Of a DNA stretch of 64,000 nucleotides, positions 27,324-38,006 are shown piece by piece. The DNA is from Pseudomonas prosekii (lineage in GTDB: Bacteria > Pseudomonadota > Gammaproteobacteria > Pseudomonadales > Pseudomonadaceae). Under the pieces are notes generated by a model that saw nothing but the letters and a program-made list of their open reading frames with translations, had not been told where the DNA came from and made no database searches. The stretch spans positions 3,656,501 to 3,720,500 of the forward strand of contig NZ_LT629762.1 in assembly GCF_900105155.1 (NCBI RefSeq), written 5' to 3'. Made by a program: the position numbers and the translations under genes. Each line of letters opens with the position of its first letter. Positions within the stretch are counted from its first letter, which is position 1.

Positions 27324-27387
27324 ATCGCGAGCAAGCTCACTCCCACGGATCACACAGTCCTGTAGGAACGAGGCTTGCCCGCGAAGC
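27324..27387. repeat. degenerate hybrid REP (family A half + family C half)
   Basis: 27324-27346 resembles the right arm of family A (ATCGCGAGCAAGCTCACTCC). 27360-27387 resembles the right arm of family C (CTGTAGGAACGAGGCTTGCC). The two halves do not form a good common stem. Confidence 0.65.
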
Positions 27388-27389
27388 TT

Positions 27390-28712
27390 TTAACGGCTAC
27401 GCAGTCCTTCCAGCAACTTATGCGTCGGATAGCCATCCGCCGGCCAGCCAAACGACTGCTGCGCGCTGCGGATCGCTTTGCGCGTATTGGCGCCGATAAT
27501 GCCGTCAGCCGTGCCGGCGTCGTAGTTCTGCGCGCTCAGCAGGTTTTGCAGCTCGATCCGCTCGCTGCGGCTTAGCGGCAAATCATCCTTCGGCCAGCTG
27601 CCGTTGATCAGGCCACCACCGCTGAAACGCTCGGACAACAGACTCACCGCCAACGCATAGGACGACGAATTGTTGTACTTGAGGATCGCGCGGAAGTTAT
27701 CGAACACCAGAAACGCCGGGCCGCGATAACCGGCCGGCAACAGCAGGGCGGCGGACAGGTTCTCGGTGCCGGGCGGAACCTGGCGGCCATTCGGCATGTT
27801 CACACCCAGTTGCCGCCATTCGGCGACGCTCTTGCGAATCGTGCCGTCAGCCAGCACGTAATCGAAGCTGCTCGGCAGCTGCACTTCGTAACCCCACGGC
27901 TGGCCACGCTGCCAACCGGAGCTTTGCAGATAATGCGCGGTCGAGGCCAAGGCATCGGCCGGGCTGCCCCAGATGTCGCGGCGACCGTCGCCATCGAAAT
28001 CCACGGCGTGGGTGTTGTAGGTGGTCGGGATGAACTGGGTCTGACCCATGGCGCCGGCCCAGGAGCCGAGCATCTTCTCCGGAGTGATGTCGCCCTGTTG
28101 CAAGATCTGCAGGGCGGCGATCAATTGCGCGTGAGCGAACGCGGGGCGGCGGCCTTCATAGGCCAGCGTCGCCAGGGAATTGATCACCGACTTGCTGCCC
28201 TGAAACTGCCCGAAATTACTTTCCATGCCCCACACCGAGACCAGTGCCTGGCGGTCGACGCCGTAACGCTGTTCGATGCTTTGCAAGATCTCGGCGTACT
28301 GGTTGACCAGCGCCTGACCTTTGCGCACACGCAGTGGCGACAGGGCGCCATCAAGGTATTCCCACACTGGGCGGGAGAACTCAGGTTGGCTGCGGTCGGC
28401 GCGGATCACGCTGTCGTCGAAGCTGATATTGGCGAACGAGCGGTCGAACAGGTCGGCGCGGATGCCGGCGGCCAGGGCGTCCTTGCGGAAACCGGCCTGC
28501 CATTCAGCGAAGGTCTGTGTCGGTTGCAGGTCGAGGTTGTCGCCGGTCGGCACCACGGGCGGGATCACCGCAGGCGCGGTTGCGACGGGAACAGTCTTGA
28601 GCGGTTGGGCGTCGGCGGCGGTCGGTTTTTCGGCGCAGGCGACAAGCAGAATGAGGCTGGAGGCGGCAATCAATTGGCGAAGGGGCCAACGACGGGAAAG
28701 ACGAAGGGGCAT
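27390..28712 (-). CDS. MltB-family lytic transglycosylase with peptidoglycan-binding domain (SltB3-like)
   Basis: A 440-residue lytic transglycosylase of family 3. It begins MPLRLSRRWPLRQLIAASS and has a lipobox-like LILLVAC near residue 25. The catalytic Glu is in LVSVWGMESNFGQFQGSKSVI; GSWAGAMGQTQFIPTTYNTHAVDFDGDGRRDI follows. The C-terminal 65 residues are a PG_binding_1 domain (EIQNLL... TADGIIGANTRKAIRSAQQ type). An in-frame start about 200 bp upstream was rejected because it overlaps arfA. Position matches PA3992 (SltB3). It is 61 bp downstream of arfA in the same direction. Confidence 0.88.
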   Translation of the reverse strand: MPLRLSRRWPLRQLIAASSLILLVACAEKPTAADAQPLKTVPVATAPAVIPPVVPTGDNLDLQPTQTFAEWQAGFRKDALAAGIRADLFDRSFANISFDDSVIRADRSQPEFSRPVWEYLDGALSPLRVRKGQALVNQYAEILQSIEQRYGVDRQALVSVWGMESNFGQFQGSKSVINSLATLAYEGRRPAFAHAQLIAALQILQQGDITPEKMLGSWAGAMGQTQFIPTTYNTHAVDFDGDGRRDIWGSPADALASTAHYLQSSGWQRGQPWGYEVQLPSSFDYVLADGTIRKSVAEWRQLGVNMPNGRQVPPGTENLSAALLLPAGYRGPAFLVFDNFRAILKYNNSSSYALAVSLLSERFSGGGLINGSWPKDDLPLSRSERIELQNLLSAQNYDAGTADGIIGANTRKAIRSAQQSFGWPADGYPTHKLLEGLRSR

Positions 28713-28773
28713 GCACAGGTCCAGGGAATACGAATCAGGTGCAGACCTTAACATGGAGAAGGGGGGTTCGGCT

Positions 28774-28938
28774 TCAAGCAGCCAGAAAGTAAGAAGCCTC
28801 CCAGCTATTAGACTGGAAGGCTTCGCGGCGGTAGCTGCCTTTGCCCTTGCCGGCTCGTTCCTGACGGCTGCGGAACAGTGGCTGGGCGATGATGGATTTG
28901 GCCTTGTTCGGGCCATTTTCAGATGGCTTTTTGCTCAT
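28774..28938 (-). CDS. arfA: alternative ribosome-rescue factor ArfA
   Basis: A 54-residue protein MSKKPSENGPNKAKSIIAQP ... ending SWEASYFLAA. Family signature: DPLFR-like QPLFRSRQERAGKGKGSYRR followed by NSWEAS. ArfA recruits RF2 to ribosomes stalled at the 3' end of non-stop mRNA, as backup to tmRNA. A 12-bp hairpin lies inside the 3' part of the coding region (28793-28824), as in E. coli, where cleavage or termination there makes the arfA message itself non-stop and so under tmRNA control. The short gene is easily missed; a longer in-frame extension upstream is not coding, since it runs through a REP element. Confidence 0.9.
   Translation of the reverse strand: MSKKPSENGPNKAKSIIAQPLFRSRQERAGKGKGSYRREAFQSNSWEASYFLAA
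28793..28824 (-). promoter_or_regulatory. RNase III/terminator-type hairpin inside arfA
   Basis: In the arfA sense strand GAAGCCTTCCAG, an 8-nt loop and CTGGGAGGCTTC form 12 pairs with one G-U. The stem ends 16 nt before the stop codon and is followed by CTTCTTACTTTCT. It would truncate the message before the stop codon. Confidence 0.75.
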
Positions 28939-29008
28939 GATGATTCTCTCGACGGAGTGGGTTTGCGCTGCGAATAATCTGCCGAAGTTGAAGGTCTGTC
29001 CAGTCCCT

Positions 29009-29141
29009 TGTGGCGAGGGGGCTTGCCCCCGTTCGGCTGCGAAGCAGTCGCAAAACCTGCGTCCACTTAGTGCCTGGAAAAACTCGGTTGCATATTTGAG
29101 GGCCGCTTCGCGCCCCAGCGGGGGCAAGCCCCCTCGCCACA
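29009..29141. repeat. REP-like nested palindrome, family B copy 2
   Basis: Outer arms TGTGGCGAGGGGGCTTGCCC (from 29009) and the inverse ending at 29141. The inner element TTCGGCTGCGAAGCAGTCG follows the left arm. It lies between arfA and holA. Confidence 0.85.
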
Positions 29142-29148
29142 AAAGGCC

Positions 29149-30186
29149 TTACTCGGCGGGCAATGACAGCCGTTGTCCGGCCATCAACAACGACAACCGG
29201 CTCAAGCTCATCCATGGCGAACCTGGCGCTTGCCCCTTGATCTGCGCGTCGATGCGCTGCGCTTCCAGCAACAACTGCGCCCAGCGTTGCGCCGAGTAGC
29301 GTTGCAGGGCTTTGCTCATCAGCGGTTTGCGTTTGTCCCAGACCGGTGGCCGGGCCGAGCTGAACGCTTTGTCGAGAGGCACACCCTGGCTGTATTGCAG
29401 CGACAGATTGGCCAGCAGCCGCAACTCGCGGGCCAGCGCCCAGAGAATCACCGGCGGCTCGACGCCTTCGCCACGCAGCCCTTCGAGCATGCGCAAGGCG
29501 TGGGCGGCTTCGCCATTGAGAATCGCGTCGGTGAGGCCAAACACATCAAAACGCGCACTGTCGGCGACGGCCGCCTGCACGGTTTCGACGGTAATCTGCC
29601 CGCCCTCGGCCATCAGCTTGAGCTTTTCGATTTCCTGCGCGGCGGCCAACAAGTTGCCCTCGACCCGCGCCGCGATCAGCTCCACCGCGTCCTGCGTCGC
29701 CGACAAACCGGCCTGCGATAAACGCTGACGAATCCAGCTCGGCAACTGGTTGGCATCCACCGGCCAGATCTGCACGAACTGGGTTTGCGCGCCTTCGACC
29801 AGCGCCTTGCCCCACTTGGTTTTCTGCGCGGCGCCGTCGAGTTTCGGCAGGCTGATCAGCAATATGGTGTCTTCAGCCGGGCGCGAGCAGTATTCGATAA
29901 ACGCTGCCGCGCCTTTGTCACCGGGCTTGCCGGAAGGCAAACGCAATTCCAGCAGACGCTTTTCAGCGAACAGCGACATGCTCGCGCCGGCCTGCAGCAG
30001 CGTTCCCCAGTCGAAACTGGCGTCGGCGGCAAACACTTGGCGCTCATCGAAACCCTGCTGACGGGCAGCGGCGCGAATGGCGTCCGCCGCTTCCTGACAC
30101 AGCAACGGGTCATCGCCGCTGATGATGTAGACCGGCGCGAGGGCACCTTGCAGGTGTTTGGCGAGTTGGGCGGGGGCGAGTTTCAT
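29149..30186 (-). CDS. holA: DNA polymerase III delta subunit
   Basis: Delta subunit of the clamp loader; it opens the beta ring. It has 345 residues and begins MKLAPAQLAKHLQGALAPVY at ATG 30186 (an upstream TTG was rejected). Segments: VYIISGDDPLLCQEAADAIR, LRLPSGKPGDKGAAAFIEYC and EGNLLAAAQEIEKLKLMAEGGQITVETV. It lies downstream of lptE on the same transcript, separated by a perfect hairpin. Confidence 0.93.
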   Translation of the reverse strand: MKLAPAQLAKHLQGALAPVYIISGDDPLLCQEAADAIRAAARQQGFDERQVFAADASFDWGTLLQAGASMSLFAEKRLLELRLPSGKPGDKGAAAFIEYCSRPAEDTILLISLPKLDGAAQKTKWGKALVEGAQTQFVQIWPVDANQLPSWIRQRLSQAGLSATQDAVELIAARVEGNLLAAAQEIEKLKLMAEGGQITVETVQAAVADSARFDVFGLTDAILNGEAAHALRMLEGLRGEGVEPPVILWALARELRLLANLSLQYSQGVPLDKAFSSARPPVWDKRKPLMSKALQRYSAQRWAQLLLEAQRIDAQIKGQAPGSPWMSLSRLSLLMAGQRLSLPAE

Positions 30187-30198
30187 AAGAGAGTGCAA

Positions 30199-30220
30199 AC
30201 GGGGCGCCTGAGCGCCCCGT
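30199..30220 (-). promoter_or_regulatory. perfect hairpin between lptE and holA
   Basis: ACGGGGCGC-CTGA-GCGCCCCGT, a 9-bp stem in the 39-bp gap. No T-run follows in the direction of transcription, so it may be an attenuator or processing site. Confidence 0.5.
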
Positions 30221-30225
30221 AAGTC

Positions 30226-30831
30226 TTATTGCTGCGGGACTTCGATCGGCGACTGGCGTGGCGTTTCCGCTTCAGCCTTCTGCGCCGCTTCGAGGGCGTC
30301 GGCTTCAGCCTTGGCCCGTGCGTTGGCGGTCTGTTGCAACTGATCCAGCTGGGTTGGCGTGATCTGTTGCAGGCGCAGCATCATGCGCTGAACCAGTTCG
30401 CGACGGATTTCAGTCTTGGCGGTATTGGCTTCCTGATCGGAACCCACCAGGTTGTTGCCGTCGTGGATGAACACCTTCTGCACTTCAAGCTTGTCGCTCA
30501 TCAGGCTGAGGTTGTTCTCGCCACGGATGTCGTAGCTCAGAACGGTGGTCACCTGGTACTCGCCAGTCCGACCGGCGCCGGCGTAGCTGAGGATGCGCTG
30601 GCCTTCCTGCTCGTCGGTCAGCACCAGTTTGTACGGCGCACCGGTGTAGACGTTGACGCCGCTGCTCTGCAGCACCTGGCGCAGTTGGGTCACGGTTTCG
30701 CCGTAGGCATTGCGCGCGCTGACGTCGAGTTCCTTGATCGCCAGTTCATTGGTGCCGGTACCGCGCAGCTGGAAGCCGCAGGCGCTCAACAGGACTGCGA
30801 GGCCCATCACCAGCAGATTGCGTTTGATCAT
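30226..30831 (-). CDS. lptE: LPS-assembly lipoprotein LptE
   Basis: Outer-membrane lipoprotein plugging the LptD barrel that inserts LPS. It has 201 residues; the start MIKRNLLVMGLAVLLSACGF is set by a good AAGGGGAG site. Lipobox LLSAC, then QLRGTG typical of LptE. The C-terminal 40 residues are Ala/Gln/Glu-rich, predicted helical, and longer than the E. coli protein. An in-frame extension to 30918 was rejected because it runs through hairpins after leuS. Confidence 0.92.
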   Translation of the reverse strand: MIKRNLLVMGLAVLLSACGFQLRGTGTNELAIKELDVSARNAYGETVTQLRQVLQSSGVNVYTGAPYKLVLTDEQEGQRILSYAGAGRTGEYQVTTVLSYDIRGENNLSLMSDKLEVQKVFIHDGNNLVGSDQEANTAKTEIRRELVQRMMLRLQQITPTQLDQLQQTANARAKAEADALEAAQKAEAETPRQSPIEVPQQ

Positions 30832-30856
30832 CTTGTTGCTCCCCTTGAAACCAGGT

Positions 30857-30910
30857 GGGCCGACCGTGCGGCCCGAAAGGTTTAACTCGGCGCCAGGCTC
30901 ACCTGGCGCC
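30857..30910 (-). promoter_or_regulatory. two adjacent hairpins between leuS and lptE
   Basis: GGCGCCAGG-CTCA-CCTGGCGCC (30889-30910, nine perfect pairs) begins 9 bp from the leuS stop, and GGGCCG-ACCGTG-CGGCCC (30857-30874) follows. The T-rich tail is weak (GAGTTAAACCTTTC between them), so this is a partial terminator or attenuator. Confidence 0.5.
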
Positions 30911-30918
30911 TGATCCAA

Positions 30919-33585
<2,667 letters not shown>

Positions 33586-33806
33586 TCACGCCAAATCGGC
33601 GTTTCGCTGTCCAGGCGAGCTGGAAGTGGAGTTACAGGAAGCGCCGTAGCATACATGACCGCACTCTATCGAGGGAAACCCTGATTACAGGCACGCGCTC
33701 GCGCAAATCACGCCGCGAGGGCCGTTGGTCGCAGCGTTCAGCCGGTTTGTTGATGGAAGCTAAGCTCCTAATTGGGGAGTGAGTCATATCTTCAATGAGG
33801 TGAGGG

Positions 33807-34145
33807 ATGGTTGAGTCACAACGTAAAGTTACAAAACCGGAGCTGTACGAAAGATTGATCGACCGTCTGGGGATGGCCCTGGACGCGGCGAAAACTGCTG
33901 ATCGGTTGCGTGATGAACGTCCATTGGAGCTGGAGTTGCGTGGCCTGAGCCCCGCAGAGTTTGCACTGGTCAAAGCGTATCTGGACCGCAGTGAACGTGA
34001 GACACACGGATGCTTGTCTGAAGCAGTGAAGCAGCTCGACGCCCCACGTTCGGCCAAGATCATCTGGCTAAAAGACAAGGCACCCGGCAGGGACGCGGTA
34101 AAGGTCCGGTCGCTGCCATTCAAGCAAGGGCACTTGAAACCGTGA
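33807..34145 (+). CDS. conserved-looking protein of unknown function (112 aa)
   Basis: Begins MVESQRKVTKPELYERLIDR with GAGGTGAGGG before the start. It is mostly helical and charged (LYERLIDRLGMALDAAKTADRLRDERPLELELRGLSPAEFALVKAYLDRSERE), with a basic C-terminus and no signal peptide, membrane helix or metal motif. No family is recognised. It lies between leuS (divergent) and a YdcF-type gene. Its base composition is a little more AT-rich than its neighbours. A longer frame opposite it (33632-34177) looks like a shadow. Confidence 0.55.
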   Translation: MVESQRKVTKPELYERLIDRLGMALDAAKTADRLRDERPLELELRGLSPAEFALVKAYLDRSERETHGCLSEAVKQLDAPRSAKIIWLKDKAPGRDAVKVRSLPFKQGHLKP

Positions 34146-34233
34146 CGTAGGGTTTTTTGCAGTTTAGTTCTGCACATCAGTTGTCGCGTTGCATCAACCC
34201 ACTTAGGCTTCGGGCATCTTTTGGAGATGCTCG

Positions 34234-34995
34234 ATGCCTTTTCGTTATTTCGTTAAACAACTTCTATTGCCGCCCGGCATTCTTCTGCTGTTGCTGGCGC
34301 TTGCGTGGTGGTTTCGCCGCTCGCGCCCGCGCTTGGCGGCGGTGTGCTTTACCTTGGGTTTTGGCGGTTTTTTGCTGATGAGTTTGCCGGTGGTGGTGCA
34401 GTGGAGCGCCAAACTGCTGGAGCGCGAGCCGCCGCTGGCGCGTGAGGCGTGGGCGACGCTGGCGCAGCGTGCGGACGCGATCGTGGTGTTGGGTTCGGGG
34501 CGCGAGCGCGGCGACCTCGCGTGGGGCGCGGATCAACCGACCGGCGTTGGCCTGGAGCGCGAGCGATACGCAGCGCGGCTGGCGAAAGCTTCCGGTTTGC
34601 CAATCCTGACCACCGGCGGCCTGCATTACGGCACGCCGCCGAGTGAGGCGAAATTGATGGCGGATTCGCTGCTCGATGATTTCGGCGTGAGCGTGCGTTG
34701 GCAGGAAGAACGCAGCCGCACGACCTGGGAAAACGCGCAGTTCAGCGCACAGATGTTGTTGCCGGCAGGGGTCAAGCGTGTGGTGGTGGTGACGCAGGCC
34801 TGGCACATGCCGCGCGCGGTCTGGAGTTTTGAGGCGGCGGGTTTTGAGGTGGTGGCGGCGCCAGTCGGATTCCTCGGAACGGACAACGCCCGGCCGCTGG
34901 GCGGCTGGATGCCGGAATTCAAATCGATCTGGCAGAGCGGGCAACTGCTCAATGAAGCGGTGGGGCAGGTCGGGTATTCAGTGTTTTATCGCTGA
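34234..34995 (+). CDS. YdcF/ElyC-family membrane protein (DUF218)
   Basis: A 253-residue protein with two N-terminal membrane helices (LLLPPGILLLLLALAWWF; AVCFTLGFGGFLLMSLPVVV) and a periplasmic DUF218 domain: DAIVVLGSGRERGD, LPILTTGGLHYGTPPSEA, RTTWENAQFSAQMLL and VVVTQAWHMPRAVWSF. In E. coli ElyC and SanA of this family are linked to envelope integrity and lipid-carrier metabolism. Close to lnt, lptE and other envelope genes. Confidence 0.85.
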   Translation: MPFRYFVKQLLLPPGILLLLLALAWWFRRSRPRLAAVCFTLGFGGFLLMSLPVVVQWSAKLLEREPPLAREAWATLAQRADAIVVLGSGRERGDLAWGADQPTGVGLERERYAARLAKASGLPILTTGGLHYGTPPSEAKLMADSLLDDFGVSVRWQEERSRTTWENAQFSAQMLLPAGVKRVVVVTQAWHMPRAVWSFEAAGFEVVAAPVGFLGTDNARPLGGWMPEFKSIWQSGQLLNEAVGQVGYSVFYR

Positions 34996-35000
34996 ACACT

Positions 35001-35115
35001 CGTGGCGAGGGGGCTTGCCCCCGTAGGGGCGCGAAGCGGCCCCGGCATTCTTTCAGTGACATTGCTCAAGAACGACTGCTTCGCAGCCGAACGGGGGCAA
35101 GCCCCCTCGCCACAG
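35001..35115. repeat. REP-like nested palindrome, family B copy 3
   Basis: Left arm CGTGGCGAGGGGGCTTGCCC from 35001, and its inverse ending near 35115. The inner CGACTGCTTCGCAGCCGAAC element is present only on the right side. It lies in the convergent gap between the YdcF gene and lnt. Confidence 0.85.
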
Positions 35116-35127
35116 TTGTGCGATCAC

Positions 35128-36651
35128 TTAGACAGTTTTGGCCATCCGGTTTGCCACCAGCGCCCAGCCAAACAGCAGCACAGAAACGATGATCAGCGGC
35201 CACGAGCGCCATTGCAGATAAGGCGTGAGGTTGTGCATCGGCACCACTTCGCCGTACAAGATCCCGCGTTCGAACTGCGGAATTTGCGTGGTGATCTGGC
35301 CGAACGGGTTGATCAGCGCCGTCACGCCATTATTGGTCGCGCGGATCATCCAGCGACCTGCTTCCAGCGCACGCATCTGCGCCATCTGCAAATGCTGCAA
35401 CGGCCCGATCGAGCGGCCGAACCACGTGTCGTTGCTGATCGTCAGGAGCAAATCGCTGCGAGCGGCGAGGCTTGCGGCAAACTCCGGGTAAACCACTTCG
35501 TAACAAATGAACGGGGCGATCTGATAACCCTTGGCTTGCAGCATCGCCTGATCGGCCGGGCCGCGCGCGAAGTCCGACATCGGCAGATCGAAGAACGCGA
35601 TCAAGCCGCGCAACACATCCTGCAACGGCACGTATTCGCCGAACGGCACCAGTTTCTGCTTCAGGTACGTGCCATCGCCTTCGCCGACCACGGTAATACC
35701 GTTGAAGAAGCGCCGCTCGTGGCGCACTTCCTGACGAATCGGCACACCGGTAATCAGCGCCGTTTTACGCTCTGCGGCGAAGGTGCCCATCATGCTCAGG
35801 TAAGCCTCGGCGGACTCCTTGAGCACCGGCACCGCGGTTTCCGGCCAGATCAGCAGGTCGACGCGTTTGGCGCTGAAACTCATGTCGCGGTACAGCGCCA
35901 ACTGCGAATTGAGCTGCGCCGGGTCCCACTTCATGCTTTGTTCGATATTGCCCTGAATCGCCGCGACACTCAGAGGCGCACCGGCCGGGCTGGTCCAGGC
36001 GTGTTCTTTGAGCGCGATACCGGCGGCCCACGGCCCGACCAGCAGCAATACGCCAGCAGCCATAAAGCCTTTGCGCCCTGTGCGGAGCAGGCGCGGAGCA
36101 TTCCAGAGCAGCGCAGCCGTCAGCGCCAGCGCAAAGGAAATCAGCCACATGCCACCCAGCGGCGCCAGCCCGGACAACGGGCCGTCGAGTTGGCTGTAAC
36201 CGGAATAGAGCCACGGGAAACCGGTGAGGAACCAGCCGCGAAACGCTTCCTGGCCGACCCACAACGCGGCAAACGCCAAGGCATCCGCCAGCGGCGCTTC
36301 GTTACGGCGCAACCAGCGCGCCCAGAGCCAGGCGGGCAGGGCGAAGAACCAGGCAATCGCGGCGGTGAAGATCAGCATCAGCAAACCGGCCAGCAGCACC
36401 GAGGCGCCGCCGAAGTGGTGAATGCTGTAATAGATCCAACTGGTGCCGGCACCGAACAGACCGAAACCGAAACACCAGCCACGGCCCAAGGCCTGACGCG
36501 GGCTCAGTTCACGCAAACCGGCATAGAAGAAGCCGACCGCAAGCAATGCCAACGGCCAGATATCGTAAGGCGCCAACGCCAGGGTAGTGAGTGCACCGGC
36601 CACCACGGCCAGCAGATTACCGGGCCAGCCGGGACGGGTCAGACGGTGCAT
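35128..36651 (-). CDS. lnt: apolipoprotein N-acyltransferase
   Basis: Adds the third acyl chain to lipoprotein N-terminal Cys in the inner membrane. It has 507 residues, with about seven N-terminal helices and then a nitrilase-like periplasmic domain. The catalytic triad can be placed: Glu271 in LLIWPETAVPV, Lys333 in QKLVPFGEYVP and Cys383 in APFICYEVVYPE. Last gene of the phoH-ybeY-corC-lnt operon, 15 bp after corC. The lipoproteins encoded in this window are potential substrates. Confidence 0.95.
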   Translation of the reverse strand: MHRLTRPGWPGNLLAVVAGALTTLALAPYDIWPLALLAVGFFYAGLRELSPRQALGRGWCFGFGLFGAGTSWIYYSIHHFGGASVLLAGLLMLIFTAAIAWFFALPAWLWARWLRRNEAPLADALAFAALWVGQEAFRGWFLTGFPWLYSGYSQLDGPLSGLAPLGGMWLISFALALTAALLWNAPRLLRTGRKGFMAAGVLLLVGPWAAGIALKEHAWTSPAGAPLSVAAIQGNIEQSMKWDPAQLNSQLALYRDMSFSAKRVDLLIWPETAVPVLKESAEAYLSMMGTFAAERKTALITGVPIRQEVRHERRFFNGITVVGEGDGTYLKQKLVPFGEYVPLQDVLRGLIAFFDLPMSDFARGPADQAMLQAKGYQIAPFICYEVVYPEFAASLAARSDLLLTISNDTWFGRSIGPLQHLQMAQMRALEAGRWMIRATNNGVTALINPFGQITTQIPQFERGILYGEVVPMHNLTPYLQWRSWPLIIVSVLLFGWALVANRMAKTV

Positions 36652-36666
36652 TTCAATCCTTAGGAG

Positions 36667-37506
36667 TTACCGGGCAATTGGAGTCAGGCGCAGCAGGTGA
36701 ATCCGACGGCTGTCGGCGTTCAGGATGCGAAAACGGTACGGCCCGATTTCTGTGATTTCGTTGCGTTTCGGCAAGTGCCCGAACGCGCTCATCACCAGGC
36801 CGCCCACCGTGTCGAACTCGTCGTCGGAGAATTCGCTGTCGAAGAACTCGTTGAAGTTCTCGATCGGCGTCAGTGCCTTGATCAGGAAATCACCGCTGGG
36901 CAGTGGCTTGATGTAGCTGTCTTCTTCGACGTCGTGTTCGTCTTCGATGTCGCCGACGATCTGTTCCAGCACGTCTTCAATCGTCACCAGGCCGGCCACG
37001 CCGCCGTATTCGTCGATGACGATGGCCATGTGATTGTGGTTGGCGCGGAATTCACGCAGCAGCACATTCAGGCGCTTGGACTCCGGCACGAAAGTGGCCG
37101 GGCGCAGCAGATCCTTGATGTTGAAGCTGTCGCCGTTTTCCTTGAGGATCAACGGCAGCAAGTCCTTGGCCAGCAACACGCCCATCACGTCATCGTGGCT
37201 TTCGCCGATCACCGGGTACCGGGAGTGGGCCGAATCGACCACGGCGGGCAGGAACTCGCGAGGTGTCTGGGTCGCCTTGATGCTGATCATCTGCGAGCGC
37301 GGGACCATGATGTCCCGTACTTGCAGGTCAGCGACCTGGATGGCGCCTTCGACGATGGCCAGCGCTTCGCTGTCCAACAGTTTGTTCTGGTGTGCGTCGC
37401 GCAGCAGCTCCAGCAGCTCCTGGCGGTTCTTCGGCTCGTGGGCAAAAGCCTGGGTGAGCTTACCCAGCCATGACTTCTGCCCGTTGCTCGATCGATCTTC
37501 GCTCAT
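36667..37506 (-). CDS. corC: CorC/YbeX-type CBS-pair protein
   Basis: A 279-residue cytoplasmic protein: a CBS pair at about 70-195 (VRDIMVPRSQMISIKATQ; HNHMAIVIDEYGGVAGLVTIEDVLEQIVGDIEDEHD) followed by the CorC/HlyC transporter-associated domain. It is linked to magnesium and cobalt efflux and, in other gamma-proteobacteria, to ribosome quality through its ybeY-phoH neighbours. The spacing is 5 bp to ybeY. Confidence 0.92.
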   Translation of the reverse strand: MSEDRSSNGQKSWLGKLTQAFAHEPKNRQELLELLRDAHQNKLLDSEALAIVEGAIQVADLQVRDIMVPRSQMISIKATQTPREFLPAVVDSAHSRYPVIGESHDDVMGVLLAKDLLPLILKENGDSFNIKDLLRPATFVPESKRLNVLLREFRANHNHMAIVIDEYGGVAGLVTIEDVLEQIVGDIEDEHDVEEDSYIKPLPSGDFLIKALTPIENFNEFFDSEFSDDEFDTVGGLVMSAFGHLPKRNEITEIGPYRFRILNADSRRIHLLRLTPIAR

Positions 37507-37511
37507 AGCGA

Positions 37512-38006
37512 TTACTCTGAATCCTTTGTTGTAACGATAGGGGGGGTGTCGGTTTCGTCGTCGGCGTAAGGGTCGGGATAGCCCAACTCGGCAAGCAACG
37601 TTCGTTCCAGTGCTTCCATTTCCTCGGCTTCCTCGTCATCTATATGGTCGTAACCAAGCAGATGCAAGCAGCCGTGAATGACCAGATGCGCCCAGTGCGC
37701 TTTTAGTTCCTTGCCTTGTTCCGCCGCTTCGCGCTCGACCACTGCCACGCAGATCACCAGATCGCCGAGCAGTGGAATGTCGAGAAACTCATCGGGCACA
37801 TCGGCCGGGAACGACAACACATTGGTCGCGTAGTCTTTCTGCCGCCACGTCGAATTGAGCTCGCGCGCCTCTTCTTCATCGACCAAACGAATGGTCATTT
37901 CCGAATCCGCCGTGCGCTGGCGCAGCGCCAGTTCGCACCATTGGCGGAACTCGGCTTCGCTGGGCGCAGGCGCTTCGGTGGCCAGTTGCAGATCAAGCTC
38001 AAGCAT
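37512..38006 (-). CDS. ybeY: endoribonuclease YbeY
   Basis: Single-strand RNase used in 16S rRNA 3'-end maturation and 70S quality control. It has 164 residues. The zinc motif H3xH5xH is seen in [15 protein letters not shown]. It begins [20 protein letters not shown] and overlaps the phoH stop by 8 bp. The acidic tail ([20 protein letters not shown]) is a Pseudomonas-style extension. Confidence 0.95.
   Translation of the reverse strand: MLELDLQLATEAPAPSEAEFRQWCELALRQRTADSEMTIRLVDEEEARELNSTWRQKDYATNVLSFPADVPDEFLDIPLLGDLVICVAVVEREAAEQGKELKAHWAHLVIHGCLHLLGYDHIDDEEAEEMEALERTLLAELGYPDPYADDETDTPPIVTTKDSE

Noticed and set aside
27390..28916. Longer SltB3-like protein starting at 28916
   Set aside because: The extension overlaps arfA on the same strand and precedes the lipobox signal; ATG 28712 is the natural start.
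33632..34177. 181-codon minus-strand frame over the 112-aa gene
   Set aside because: Ser/Arg/Cys-rich, no ribosome site at the start. The plus-strand gene has a better start and composition, though the case is not absolute.
35002..36663. 553-codon frame opposite lnt
   Set aside because: Runs from a REP element through lnt on the wrong strand; Gln/Arg/His-rich shadow composition.
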